From Bosea vestrisii (GTDB lineage Bacteria; Pseudomonadota; Alphaproteobacteria; Rhizobiales; Beijerinckiaceae), in NCBI RefSeq assembly GCF_030144325.1, contig NZ_CP126307.1, forward strand, positions 4,740,001 through 4,804,000: a DNA stretch of 64,000 nucleotides. The letters are read 5' to 3'. The translations under genes and the position numbers were made by a program. Within the stretch, counting starts at the first letter, position 1; every line of letters begins with the position of its first letter. Positions 41,048 through 49,334 of this stretch are shown here, one piece after another. The notes beneath the pieces are model-generated. The model saw only the letters and a list, made by a program, of their open reading frames with translations. It did no database searches and was not told the DNA's origin.

Positions 41048-43175
41048 CCTCTTCCCCGGCCTCGCCCCAGCCGCCGGCCGCCGCCTTGATGGCAAAGGCG
41101 TAGGCGAGGGCGGTCTCCTTCAGCGAATCGAACCGTCCGGCGGCGCCGGCGTGCCCGGCGTCCATGTTGGTGTGCAGCATGACCGGCCCGCCGCCGGTCA
41201 TGGTCGCGCGCAGGCGCGCCACCCACTTCGCCGGTTCCCAGTATGTGACGCGCGGATCGGCCAGCCCGCCGGTCGCCAGGATCGGCGGATAAGGCTGCGC
41301 CTTGACGTTTTCATAGGGCGAATAGCTCAGGATCGTCCGGAAGGCGGCCTCGTCCCGGATCGGGTCGCCCCATTCCGGCCATTCCATCGGAGTCAGCGGC
41401 AGGCTCTCGTCGAGGATGGTGTTGAGCACATCGACGAAGGGCACTTCGGCGATGAGGCCGGCGAAGAGCTCGGGTGCAAGATTGGCAACTGCGCCCATCA
41501 GCATGCCACCCGCGCTGCCGCCCTCGGCGATGATCCGGCCGCGGCTGGTGAAACCCTCCGCTGCCAGCATCTCGCCGGCGGCGATGAAGTCGGTGAAGCT
41601 GTTGGGCTTGGTCTGGCGCTTGCCGTCGAGATACCAGCCCCAGCCCTTGTCGGTGCCGCCGCGGATATGGGCGATGGCGTAGACGAAGCCGCGATCGACC
41701 AGGCTGAGCGGCCGTGTCCGGAACGAGGCGGACATCGCCGCGCCGTAGGAGCCGTAGCCATAAAGCAGGCAGGGTGCCGAGCCGTCGAGCACGAGGTCTC
41801 GCCGGTGCAGCAGCGAGACCGGAACTTTCGCGCCGTCCTTCGCTGTCGCGAAAATGCGGCGCACGACATAGGTGTCGGGGTCGTGACCGGACGGGACTTC
41901 CTGGCGTTTCACAAAGGTGCGCTCGCCAGTCTCCAGATTGTAATCGTAGGTTTCGGCCGGCCGCGCCATCGAGGCGTAGATGAAGCGCAGCCGATCCGTG
42001 TCGAATTCGTAGCCGGCATCGATGCCGAGCCCATAGGCCTCCTCATCGAAGGCGATGCTGCTCTCGACTCCGCTCTCGAGATCGTGGATGACGATGCGCG
42101 GCAGGCCCTCTTCACGTTCCAGGCGGATCAGCCGGTCGGCGAGACAAAGATGGCTAAGCACGAGCCGGCCGCGCTTATGCGGCACGAGATCGACCCAACT
42201 GGATGGTGACGGATCGGCCAGCGGCGCGCGCACGATCTTGAAGTCTTCGGCGCTGTCCGCATTGGTCAGGATCAGCAACTCGTCGCCATGATGCTCGACG
42301 CTGTATTGCCGTCCAGCCTGCCGGGCCGCGATCAACTTCGGCGTGCCGGCCTTGTCGGCGAGATCGACCAGCCTGACCTCCGAGGTCTCGTGATCGCTGC
42401 TGGAGATCAGCAGAAACCGGCGCGATTGCGTCTGGTCGATATCGGCGAACAGGCCGGGGTCGGTTTCCTCGTAGAGCAGTTCGTCCTCGCTCTGCGGAGT
42501 GCCAAGCCGATGGCGCAGCACGCGCGTCGGACGATGGTCATCGTCGAGCGCGACATAGACGAAGGCGCTGGAATCGGCGGCCCAGATCATCTCACCGGAG
42601 GTGTCGGCGATTGCGTCGGGCAGGTCCTTGCCGGTGGAAAGGTCGCGGATTCGGATGAGGTAGAGCTCCGAGCCGGCCTCGTCGGCGCTCCAGGCGAGCA
42701 GCTGATGGTCCGGGCTGTGCTCGGCATCGCCGAGGTCGAAGAACTCCTTACCCTCGGACAGGGCGTCGGTATCGAGCATCACTTGTTCGCGCCCGGGCTT
42801 GCCGGCCTTGCCTGAACGCGGCTTGCGGCAGATCAGCGGGTGCTCGCCGCCGCGCCGGTAGCGGCTATAGTAGAGGAACGGTCCGTCCGGCTGCGGCGGC
42901 TCGCTGTCGTCTTCCTTGATCCGCCCGCGCATTTCCTTGACGAGGTCGCGCTGGAGCGTGCGTGTCGGGCCCATAAGCTTGTCGCACCAGGCGTTCTCGG
43001 CCTCGATATGCGCGCGGATCTCGGCCGGCAGGACGTCTGGATCGCGCAGCACGTCGCGCCAGTTCTCGGCTCGGAGCCAAGCGTAGTCGTCGGTCAGGAC
43101 AACGCCATGGACCGTGCTGGTTTGAGGACGGATGGCGGGAACCGGCTGGGCGGAGACCCTGCGTTGACTAGTCAT
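41034..43175 (-). CDS. ptrB: Oligopeptidase B (protease II), S9A family, 713 aa
   Basis: An N-terminal beta-propeller begins with VHGVVLTDDYAWLRAENWRD. The C-terminal hydrolase has LLYGYGSYGAAMSASF, FVYAIAHIRGGTDKGWGWY, the nucleophile elbow GGSAGGMLMGAVAN, the EVPFVDVLNTILDESLPLTP segment and MDAGHAGAAGR with the catalytic His. It cleaves after basic residues in short peptides in the cytoplasm. The start at 43175 (MTSQRRVSAQPVPAI) is preferred over 43199. The 3' end overlaps the acidic membrane protein gene. Confidence 0.93.
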   Translation of the reverse strand: MTSQRRVSAQPVPAIRPQTSTVHGVVLTDDYAWLRAENWRDVLRDPDVLPAEIRAHIEAENAWCDKLMGPTRTLQRDLVKEMRGRIKEDDSEPPQPDGPFLYYSRYRRGGEHPLICRKPRSGKAGKPGREQVMLDTDALSEGKEFFDLGDAEHSPDHQLLAWSADEAGSELYLIRIRDLSTGKDLPDAIADTSGEMIWAADSSAFVYVALDDDHRPTRVLRHRLGTPQSEDELLYEETDPGLFADIDQTQSRRFLLISSSDHETSEVRLVDLADKAGTPKLIAARQAGRQYSVEHHGDELLILTNADSAEDFKIVRAPLADPSPSSWVDLVPHKRGRLVLSHLCLADRLIRLEREEGLPRIVIHDLESGVESSIAFDEEAYGLGIDAGYEFDTDRLRFIYASMARPAETYDYNLETGERTFVKRQEVPSGHDPDTYVVRRIFATAKDGAKVPVSLLHRRDLVLDGSAPCLLYGYGSYGAAMSASFRTRPLSLVDRGFVYAIAHIRGGTDKGWGWYLDGKRQTKPNSFTDFIAAGEMLAAEGFTSRGRIIAEGGSAGGMLMGAVANLAPELFAGLIAEVPFVDVLNTILDESLPLTPMEWPEWGDPIRDEAAFRTILSYSPYENVKAQPYPPILATGGLADPRVTYWEPAKWVARLRATMTGGGPVMLHTNMDAGHAGAAGRFDSLKETALAYAFAIKAAAGGWGEAGEEVSSS

Positions 43176-43571
43176 GCTTGGTCTCCAAACCCGGTTCAAC
43201 CATCTCTAAAGTCTCGATTGATGGTGGGATCGCTTCATCTTTGCCGAGACGACAGGTAGAGGTCGGTGGCGGCACTGACAAGGACAACCTTTTCGCGCAA
43301 ATGCTGCAACGCAAGGCGTCATGTTACGGTGCGCGCTCACAATTTCAGCAATAATATGTCTCGGCGAATGTATTCGAATCCTTGTCAAGCCACTTGCGAT
43401 ATTGAACTGCATGGCTTAGACGGTTGCCCGCTGGTCCGTTTTGCATGATTCTATTCCGGTAGGAATTCGACCGTCTGCCGGCGGAGGTCAGGGAGGGCGC
43501 TTGCGCCTGGAAACAGAGCTGGGCGCAGTCACCGCTACGACTGGTCAAGAAAACAATGGAGCAACGCCATC
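43176..43571. other. 396-bp intergenic region upstream of mucR
   Basis: No gene seen. It is AT-richer than the surroundings and holds a short palindrome CGAAT-GT-ATTCG (43365-43376). AT-rich promoter DNA of this sort is bound by MucR/Ros proteins, so autoregulation is likely, but no precise site can be assigned. The last 130 bp carry the mucR leader. Confidence 0.4.
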
Positions 43572-43988
43572 ATGGCTGACCAAGACGGTTCCGAATTCAT
43601 CGAGCTCACGGCAGATATCGTTTCCGCCTATGTGTCGAACAATTCTGTCCCGGCGTCGGACTTGCCTTCACTGATCAGCGACGTTCACGCCGCGCTCAAT
43701 CGTGTCGTCGGTGGCGCTGCCCCGATTGTTCCGGTCGAGGCGCCGAAGCCTGCGATTGCTGTGAAGAAGTCGATCACGGCCGACTATCTGATCTGCTTGG
43801 AGGACGGAAAGAAGTTCAAGTCGCTGAAGCGTCATCTGCGCACGCAGTACAACATGTCGCCTGAGCAATACCGCGAGAAGTGGGGCCTGCCGCCCGATTA
43901 TCCGATGGTCGCTCCGAACTATGCCGAGGCGCGCTCGCAGCTCGCCAAGAAGATGGGTCTCGGCCAGCAGCGTCGCAAGCGCCGCTGA
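43572..43988 (+). CDS. MucR/Ros family transcriptional regulator, 138 aa
   Basis: A complete MucR: an N-terminal oligomerisation region (FIELTADIVSAYVSNNSVPA, LPSLISDVHAALNRV) and a zinc-finger-like DNA-binding domain (ITADYLICLEDGKKFKSLKR, HLRTQYNMSPEQYREKWGLP, DYPMVAPNYAEARSQLAKKM). The first ligand Cys and the His are kept, Asp replaces the second Cys as in MucR, and the next His (RTHYN in relatives) is Gln. MucR proteins are H-NS-like silencers of AT-rich promoters in exopolysaccharide, motility and virulence control. A terminator follows. Confidence 0.94.
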   Translation: MADQDGSEFIELTADIVSAYVSNNSVPASDLPSLISDVHAALNRVVGGAAPIVPVEAPKPAIAVKKSITADYLICLEDGKKFKSLKRHLRTQYNMSPEQYREKWGLPPDYPMVAPNYAEARSQLAKKMGLGQQRRKRR

Positions 43989-44027
43989 TTGATCGCCGGC
44001 AAGCCGGCCTGGTCACCCATGTAGTGA

Positions 44028-44055
44028 AGCCGCCGGCCTGACCGGCGGCTTTTTT
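44028..44055 (+). terminator. Rho-independent terminator of mucR
   Basis: AGCCGCCGG, loop CCTGA, CCGGCGGCT with TTTTTT, 39 bp past the stop. Confidence 0.93.
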
Positions 44056-44258
44056 GTGCTTGTCGCTGTGGCAGATCGCCCAGCACGGAGCGGCCCGCCG
44101 GCTGAGCGAGCCGCGAGTCCGCGCCATGGGCCCAGGACTATGCAAGCCGAAAACTGTCAGGAGCCTGTCGGGACCGCCGGTTACGCGCTTGCTCCAGGTG
44201 GCACTAGGAATATATACCTGAAAGCGTCGCAGTTGAATTTGGGGAGACGGTACCCGCA

Positions 44259-44639
44259 ATGGAACATATCATGAACATAGCGATTGCCAAGCGGCCAAAT
44301 CCGGCTCGGCTGAGCGCTCCGGCCCGGCTAGCGGAAGCGGCCGTGAGCGGCGCCATGAGTCTGCCGGTCGAGGCGCTACGTGTCGGCCGTGGAGCCCGCA
44401 GGATCGCCTTCGCCCGCCAGCTCGCAATGTATCTGACCCATGTCGGCTTCGGGCTGACCCTGACGGAGGTCGGCTCCTGCTTCGAGCGCGACCGCACGAC
44501 CGTGCGTCATGCTTGCGCCCTGATTGAAGATCGGCGGGACGAGCCGACATTCGATTTCGCCGTCTCGGCGCTCGAGGCCGGGCTGGCGCATCTTGCTTTC
44601 GGATTGCAGCTGGAAGTCGGCTTGGAGGCTTCCCGATGA
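44259..44639 (+). CDS. Stand-alone DnaA domain IV-like DNA-binding protein, 126 aa
   Basis: Residues about 45-95 match the C-terminal DNA-binding domain of DnaA: RIAFARQLAMYLTHVGFGLT, LTEVGSCFERDRTTVRHACA, LIEDRRDEP. The DnaA-box contact motif GRDHTTV reads ERDRTTV, so the base-contacting His is Arg. There is no AAA+ domain. The first 40 residues are basic and Ala-rich. It overlaps the DUF6456 gene by ATGA. It could compete for or modify DnaA-box binding, or be a repurposed transcription factor; both are inference. Confidence 0.8.
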   Translation: MEHIMNIAIAKRPNPARLSAPARLAEAAVSGAMSLPVEALRVGRGARRIAFARQLAMYLTHVGFGLTLTEVGSCFERDRTTVRHACALIEDRRDEPTFDFAVSALEAGLAHLAFGLQLEVGLEASR

Positions 44640-45442
44640 GTGCCGTTGGTGATCGAACCCCCGCGCCGTCGCGTCTCCTGCGGCATCTGAGCGAGCCTGG
44701 CGCCTATGCCGTCGACTCGCCGCTGGGCTGTGGGCGGGTCGCGCTCTACCGCCGCGCGGCCGATGGTACCACGCTCGGGGCTGGCTATGTCCCCGCCGCC
44801 GAAGCCGATGCGCTCGTCGCGGCCGGTTTTGCCGCCTGGTTCACCGAAGAGGGCAGGCGGCGGCTGCGGCTCCCCGGCTCCGAGGCGCAGAAACCGCGTG
44901 CGACCGCGACGGTGACGGTGATGCTCGATGGGCAGGCGCAGCAGGTCGTGCTGGATGAACGCGAGAGCCCATTGCTCTGGCTCCATCGCCGTCCGGGCAA
45001 GGACGGGGCGCCGCAGATCTCTGCTGCCGAATTTGCCGCCGGCGAGCGCTTTCGTGCCGATCTGACGCTGGCGCAGATGCTGCCACGGGTCACGGTGAAC
45101 TGGGACGCAGGTCTGGCTGGCGGCACTCATGCATCGGCACGCGGTCCAGCCGAGGCCTCCGATGCCAGCCTTGCGGCGCGTCAGCGTGTGCGCCTCGCCT
45201 GCAAGCGCCTCGGCCCCGAGTTGTCGGGCCTGGCGATCGACGTCTGCGGCTTCCTCAAGGGGCTGGATCAGGTCGAGCGCGAGCGCAAATGGCCGGCGCG
45301 CTCGGCCAAGGTCGTGCTCCGGCTGGCGCTGTCGGCGCTCGTCGAGCACTACGGGCTGGGCGCAGAGCAGGGTCTGCCTGCCGGTAGCGCTGTCTGGCGC
45401 GCGCCCGATGCACGCCCCTCAATTCCGCCTCGCGGGAATTAG
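44636..45442 (+). CDS. DUF6456 domain-containing protein, 268 aa
   Basis: The DUF6456 domain fills the C-terminal half: ESPLLWLHRRPGKDGAPQIS, AAEFAAGERFRADLTLAQML, PRVTVNWDAGL, then QRVRLACKRLGPELSGLAID, VCGFLKGLDQVERERKWPAR, SAKVVLRLALSALVEHYGLG. The last helices resemble a helix-turn-helix. The N-terminal 95 residues are winged-helix-like (RLLRHLSEPGAYAVDSP). It is translationally coupled to the DnaA-IV protein, suggesting that they act together. Function unknown. The stop overlaps the convergent sufE by 4 bp. Confidence 0.85.
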   Translation: MSAVGDRTPAPSRLLRHLSEPGAYAVDSPLGCGRVALYRRAADGTTLGAGYVPAAEADALVAAGFAAWFTEEGRRRLRLPGSEAQKPRATATVTVMLDGQAQQVVLDERESPLLWLHRRPGKDGAPQISAAEFAAGERFRADLTLAQMLPRVTVNWDAGLAGGTHASARGPAEASDASLAARQRVRLACKRLGPELSGLAIDVCGFLKGLDQVERERKWPARSAKVVLRLALSALVEHYGLGAEQGLPAGSAVWRAPDARPSIPPRGN

Positions 45443-45864
45443 GCCAGCGCCGCGCGGGCGTCGCTCTTGATCCGTTCCATCATGGCGCGCACGCCATTTG
45501 AGCGCTGCGGCGTCAGATGAGCTGCCAAGCCAAGCCGCTCGTAGATCGCGAACGCGTCGGTCGTCAGGATTTCCTGCGCCGTGCGGCCGGAATGGATGGC
45601 GATGGCGAGTGCGACCAGCCCGCGCACGATATGCGCGTCGCTGTCGCCGCGGAAAACAAGACGCATCGTTTCGCCAGGCCCGCCTTCGGCACGGGTCTCG
45701 AGCCAGACCTGGCTGGCGCAGCCGCGCACCTTGTTGGCGTCGTTATGCGCGTCCTCGGACAAGGGAGCCAGCGTGCGCCCGAGCTCGATAAGATAGCGAT
45801 AGCGATCGTCCCAGTCGTCGAGCAGCTCGAAATTGGCGACGATCTCGTCGAGGCTTTCGCTCAT
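45439..45864 (-). CDS. sufE: Cysteine desulfuration protein SufE, 141 aa
   Basis: Starts MSESLDEIVANFELLDDWDD. The reactive Cys is in NKVRGCASQVWLETRAE, and IVRGLVALAIAIHSGRTAQE and LTPQRSNGVRAMMERIKSDA complete the family pattern. SufE accepts persulfide sulfur from the desulfurase SufS for Fe-S cluster assembly. It lies apart from the suf operon, as is common in Rhizobiales. Start 45864 is preferred over the upstream ATG at 45891. Confidence 0.95.
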   Translation of the reverse strand: MSESLDEIVANFELLDDWDDRYRYLIELGRTLAPLSEDAHNDANKVRGCASQVWLETRAEGGPGETMRLVFRGDSDAHIVRGLVALAIAIHSGRTAQEILTTDAFAIYERLGLAAHLTPQRSNGVRAMMERIKSDARAALA

Positions 45865-45953
45865 GGATTTCGCCGTTGGCCTCCAGCCCATCAGCCGCCG
45901 ATGAGGGCGACGATGGCGAGCGTCTTCGGCCTCTCGCGCGGCGAGGTCAAGCG

Positions 45954-46235
45954 TCAGCGCTGTCGCGGCTGGGGCTCGCCGGCACGTGTCGCGGCACTCG
46001 CCGCCATGGCGAGGACCCGGGCGCGGGTCTCCGGTTCCAGTCCGGCGAGGACCTCGGCCGCTTCGCGCAGGCTGACCGCGCCCTGCAGCGCTGCCTTGGG
46101 GTCGATCTTGGCGAGGATCGCAATAGCGGCCTTGGCATCGACGACGATCGTCTCCGGCTCGCTCTTCGTGCCGTGCACGGGCGAGTTCAGCGCGATCACG
46201 CCGACGATCGCCAGGCTGCGCAGAAGATAGGCCAT
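45954..46235 (-). CDS. Small exported or membrane-anchored hypothetical protein, 93 aa
   Basis: The N-terminus MAYLLRSLAIVGVIALNSPV is a signal peptide or anchor. The rest is Ala-rich helical (ILAKIDPKAALQGAVSLREA, VLAGLEPETRARVLAMAASA). The pattern recalls the small DUF5330-like proteins found near sufE in Rhizobiales, but I am not certain. It is upstream of sufE on the same strand, 89 bp away, and divergent from the DivJ-like kinase gene. Confidence 0.6.
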   Translation of the reverse strand: MAYLLRSLAIVGVIALNSPVHGTKSEPETIVVDAKAAIAILAKIDPKAALQGAVSLREAAEVLAGLEPETRARVLAMAASAATRAGEPQPRQR

Positions 46236-46566
46236 GTCGGTCCCCGTCCGGTTCCAGGCTCCCCAGCCCGCGAATGGAGGAACCTTAGCGCGTGGACCGA
46301 AAGATCAGGTGTCCCCGAAAGCATCGATTTGAATCAAAGGCAGCCTATCGTCTTCAGCATCCGTTCACCTTGCCGCCAACAACCGCTGGCTTTGAATATC
46401 GCGTTACGACCCGTACAAATTATTGAAAAATATAAGCTACTTCCCCGTCCGCCTCGGAATTGCCCAGTTTGGAAGCCGGTCTCTTTAAGCCCCGCTTAAA
46501 CGGCAGCCGTGAGGATCACTGCAACAAGGCGGAGCGAAAGCGCCGCCGGCCGGCAGAGGTGCGCGT
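46236..46566. other. 331-bp divergent intergenic region with promoter of the DivJ-like kinase
   Basis: No gene seen. The middle is AT-rich (around 46415-46440) and the 3' part contains the CtrA box listed separately. The left part probably carries the promoter of the small exported protein. Confidence 0.6.
46485..46499. promoter_or_regulatory. CtrA box TTAA-N7-TTAA upstream of the DivJ-like kinase
   Basis: TTAAGCCCCGCTTAA, a perfect match to the TTAA-N7-TTAA consensus and also a palindrome (TTTAAGC-CCC-GCTTAAA at 46484-46500). It is centred about 75 bp upstream of the kinase start. Confidence 0.7.
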
Positions 46567-48390
46567 TTGCGATTTTCCAGTTTGATGACGGCGGTGAGGG
46601 CGCAGGTCGCGGCGATGGTCCATCCATCGGCGCTGGCCGATTCGCTCGAGCGCATGCGTCATGAGCGCTTCATACTGACGAGACTCATCGCCTCGACCGC
46701 GGCGCTCAGCCTGATGCCGGCTTATGTCGCCTGGCGCGCCCGGATCGGCGCGTTCGAGCTGCTCGTGCTCGTCGCGATGGCGCTGCCGCTGCTGGCGGTC
46801 TTTCTGCTCTCGCGCACGGGGCGGCTGGATCTCGCGCACTGCATTTCCGGCGCTGCCCTGACATTGCTGATCACCACGCTCGCCTGCCTGACCGGCGGCG
46901 CTGCCTCGCCCTTGCTGCTCTGGCTTGCGGCAGTTCCGGCCGAAGCGATGTTCTTCGGCTCCCGCTCCTATGTGGCGCGCGCCGGTGCGCTCGCGGTTAT
47001 CGGCCTCGGTACTGTCGTCGCTCTGCAGGGAATGGGAGCGCTCGTCGAGCCGGCGTCCTGGACCTGGCAGGCGATGCCTGCTTTCGCCGCGGCCGCGATC
47101 CTGCTCACAGCATTGATCACGGTAGGCTTCCTCTACCGCCGCGACGATGAGCTGCGCGAGCACCGCGCGTCCGATGCGCGGGCGCAACTGATGCTCGAGC
47201 ATGTGGGTGACCTCGTCACCTGGCACGATGCGGCCGGCTCCGTCGTCTTCGCCAACGAGGCCGCCCGTGGCCTGACCGGGGCCGAGCCGGCCCAGCTCTT
47301 CGGTCGCGGCCTGTTCGAGCGCGTCCACATTGCCGACAGGCCGCTCTTCTTGAAGGCGCTGAGCGATGCCGCACATGGCAGCGGCCGGGCCAGCGCCTGC
47401 TTCCGTGTCCTGTTTGTCCCGGCAGGCAGCGATAGACACGTATCGGCGGGCCCCGTCGTGCGCTGGCTCGAGCTCAATGCCCGGCGTATCGAGCAGGTCG
47501 GCCCGCATGGCGTCGCGACGGTCGTCGGCGTCAGCCGTGACGTCACCGACCGGCGTGCGATCGACGAGGAGCGTGAGCGCAACCGTGCCGAGGCGGTCAA
47601 GGCGAGCGACGTCAAGGGCCAGTTCCTGGCGACCGTCAGCCACGAGCTGCGCACCCCGCTCAACGCCATCATCGGCTTCTCGGAGATGCTGAGCGGCGAA
47701 CTCGGCCCTTCCTTCAGCCCGGTGCAGCGTCAGGAGTATGCCAGGATCGTCCACGATTCGGGCCAGCATCTGCTCGACGTGGTCAACACGCTGCTCGACG
47801 TCTCGAAGATCGAGAGCGGGGCGATGACGATCGAGCAGGACACGCTCGACCTGACCGAGCTCGCCGAAGACTGCTGCAATGTCGTCGCGCTCAAGGCCAA
47901 GACCGGGTCGGTCGCGCTTGAACGCGTCATCGGCCCTGATTTGCCGCAGCTGCTCGGCGACCGGCGCGCCCTGAAGCAGGTGATGCTCAACCTTCTGTCG
48001 AACGCGATCAAGTTCACGCCCGCGGGCGGACGCGTCACGCTCGCTCTGGTGCGCGATGGCGGGATGATCGACCTGTCGGTATCCGATACTGGCATCGGCA
48101 TTGCGGCGGTCGATCTGCCACGGCTGGGCGATCCCTTCTTCCAGGCCAAGTCGTCTTATGACCGGGCTCATGGCGGCACCGGCCTCGGCCTCTCGGTGGT
48201 GCGCGGCCTGGTCGGCTTGCATGGCGGTACGCTCACTGTCGAAAGCGCGCCGGGCATTGGCACCAGGGTCGGCGTCCGCCTGCCAATCGCTGGCGTTTCG
48301 GCCGCACGCGAGCCGGCGTGCATCGCGACCTTTGCCCGTGCGCCGCGCCGCGGCCTCGAAACCAAGCAACCTGTTCGCCTGACCGCCTGA
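46567..48390 (+). CDS. DivJ-like membrane sensor histidine kinase with PAS domain, 607 aa
   Basis: The start is TTG at 46567 (RFSSLMTAVRAQVAAMV) with AGAGG upstream; ATG 46585 is an alternative. About six membrane helices lie in residues 45-190, then a PAS domain (about 200-330, VGDLVTWHDAAGSVVFANEA), then HisKA with ATVSHELRTPLNAIIGFSEM (acceptor His359) and HATPase with NLLSNAIKFTPAGG, SDTGIGI and GGTGLGLSVVRGL. The layout is that of DivJ, which phosphorylates DivK to control CtrA and polarity. The perfect CtrA box upstream would close a feedback loop. A small membrane protein gene follows at 16 bp. Confidence 0.87.
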   Translation: MRFSSLMTAVRAQVAAMVHPSALADSLERMRHERFILTRLIASTAALSLMPAYVAWRARIGAFELLVLVAMALPLLAVFLLSRTGRLDLAHCISGAALTLLITTLACLTGGAASPLLLWLAAVPAEAMFFGSRSYVARAGALAVIGLGTVVALQGMGALVEPASWTWQAMPAFAAAAILLTALITVGFLYRRDDELREHRASDARAQLMLEHVGDLVTWHDAAGSVVFANEAARGLTGAEPAQLFGRGLFERVHIADRPLFLKALSDAAHGSGRASACFRVLFVPAGSDRHVSAGPVVRWLELNARRIEQVGPHGVATVVGVSRDVTDRRAIDEERERNRAEAVKASDVKGQFLATVSHELRTPLNAIIGFSEMLSGELGPSFSPVQRQEYARIVHDSGQHLLDVVNTLLDVSKIESGAMTIEQDTLDLTELAEDCCNVVALKAKTGSVALERVIGPDLPQLLGDRRALKQVMLNLLSNAIKFTPAGGRVTLALVRDGGMIDLSVSDTGIGIAAVDLPRLGDPFFQAKSSYDRAHGGTGLGLSVVRGLVGLHGGTLTVESAPGIGTRVGVRLPIAGVSAAREPACIATFARAPRRGLETKQPVRLTA

Positions 48391-48406
48391 CCGAGAGTTC
48401 AAGACC

Positions 48407-48961
48407 ATGTCAGCCACGCTCGCCGCCCGCGCCCGCTCCGATGCGACGCTGTCGATGCCCGCCCGCCGTTCCGCCGGCCGGCGGGCCCCCTCGGCGCCGG
48501 CCCGGCTCCTGCGCTGGTTCGCCCGGCGCCCGGGTCGCGGGTTGGTCGTGCTCCTCTTCGCAGCCGTATCGGTGCTGATCGTGCTGAATGCCGTCCTGTT
48601 CCAGAAGGGCCGTCATCCGGCGCCGATGCTGTCGCCGCCGTCGCAATCGGCGGCTCGCCCGGCCGAGCAGCGCCGGGTCGAGACGCCGGCAGTCGCCGAA
48701 CCCGCGAATTCGGCCGTACCAGCCCAGCAGGCCATTATGCCGCCATCGCGGCCCGGCGCGCTGGCGCCGGCCGCCCGTGAGGCGGCGCCACGCCCGCCGG
48801 CGCCGGTCGCGCCTGCCCAGCCGCGGCAGGCACAGGCGGCGCAGGTCCCGGCTCGCCCGGCTCCGGCCGCTCAGCCAGCGGCGGCACGCGACCCGATCGC
48901 TGACCTGATCAACGGCGCCGATATCCGGCCACCGGCGGATATCCGGGGACAGCGGCGCTGA
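48407..48961 (+). CDS. Single-pass membrane protein with Pro/Ala-rich tail, 184 aa
   Basis: A basic N-terminus (RARSDATLSMPARRSAGRRA), one membrane helix (GLVVLLFAAVSVLIVLNAVL, about residues 46-66), then a long Pro/Ala/Gln-rich segment ending DPIADLINGADIRPPADIRG. The C-terminal DPIADLI motif may be a conserved docking peptide. It is 16 bp after the DivJ-like gene and is probably cotranscribed. I know no assigned function. Confidence 0.7.
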   Translation: MSATLAARARSDATLSMPARRSAGRRAPSAPARLLRWFARRPGRGLVVLLFAAVSVLIVLNAVLFQKGRHPAPMLSPPSQSAARPAEQRRVETPAVAEPANSAVPAQQAIMPPSRPGALAPAAREAAPRPPAPVAPAQPRQAQAAQVPARPAPAAQPAAARDPIADLINGADIRPPADIRGQRR

Positions 48962-48995
48962 CCTCCGTGGTCCGCGGATTGCGGGGGCGCTCTTC

Positions 48996-49331
48996 GTGCC
49001 TCGCCTGACCAGCGATTTCTGGGTCTCGGCCTATCTGCGCCAGGCGGCTCGTGACGGGCTCGTCGCGGTGTTGCGTCGGCGCGGCGCACGCGAGGCCGGC
49101 GCTGTTTTCGTTAAGCTCGACCGCCTCGACGGCACGGCCGCGCTCTATGGCCCGGCGCCGCAGGCTCTCGCGGACGAGACTGGCGAGCGGCGTTTCCAGC
49201 TCGTGCTCGACGCCGATCCACTCGCGATCGAAGATCGGGTCGCGCGCGAAGTACGCTTCGACAGCGATCTCTGGCTGGTCGAGATCGAGAACCGCGCCGG
49301 CGATGCCCGCTTGGACGTCGTCGAAGGGTAG
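48996..49331 (+). CDS. DUF1491 family protein, 111 aa
   Basis: The GTG start at 48996 reads VPRLTSDFWVSAYLRQAARD. The family core follows: AVLRRRGAREAGAVFVKLDR, LDGTAALYGPAPQALADE and a C-terminal WLVEIENR. The function of DUF1491 is unknown; it is conserved in Rhizobiales, often near DUF2336 and cell-envelope genes, as here. It is 34 bp after the preceding gene and convergent with the DUF2336 gene (3 bp apart). Confidence 0.9.
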   Translation: MPRLTSDFWVSAYLRQAARDGLVAVLRRRGAREAGAVFVKLDRLDGTAALYGPAPQALADETGERRFQLVLDADPLAIEDRVAREVRFDSDLWLVEIENRAGDARLDVVEG

Positions 49332-49334
49332 GCT

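Noticed and set aside
46516..48417. 633-aa open frame antisense to the DivJ-like kinase
   Set aside because: Shadow frame; the plus strand has full kinase motifs.
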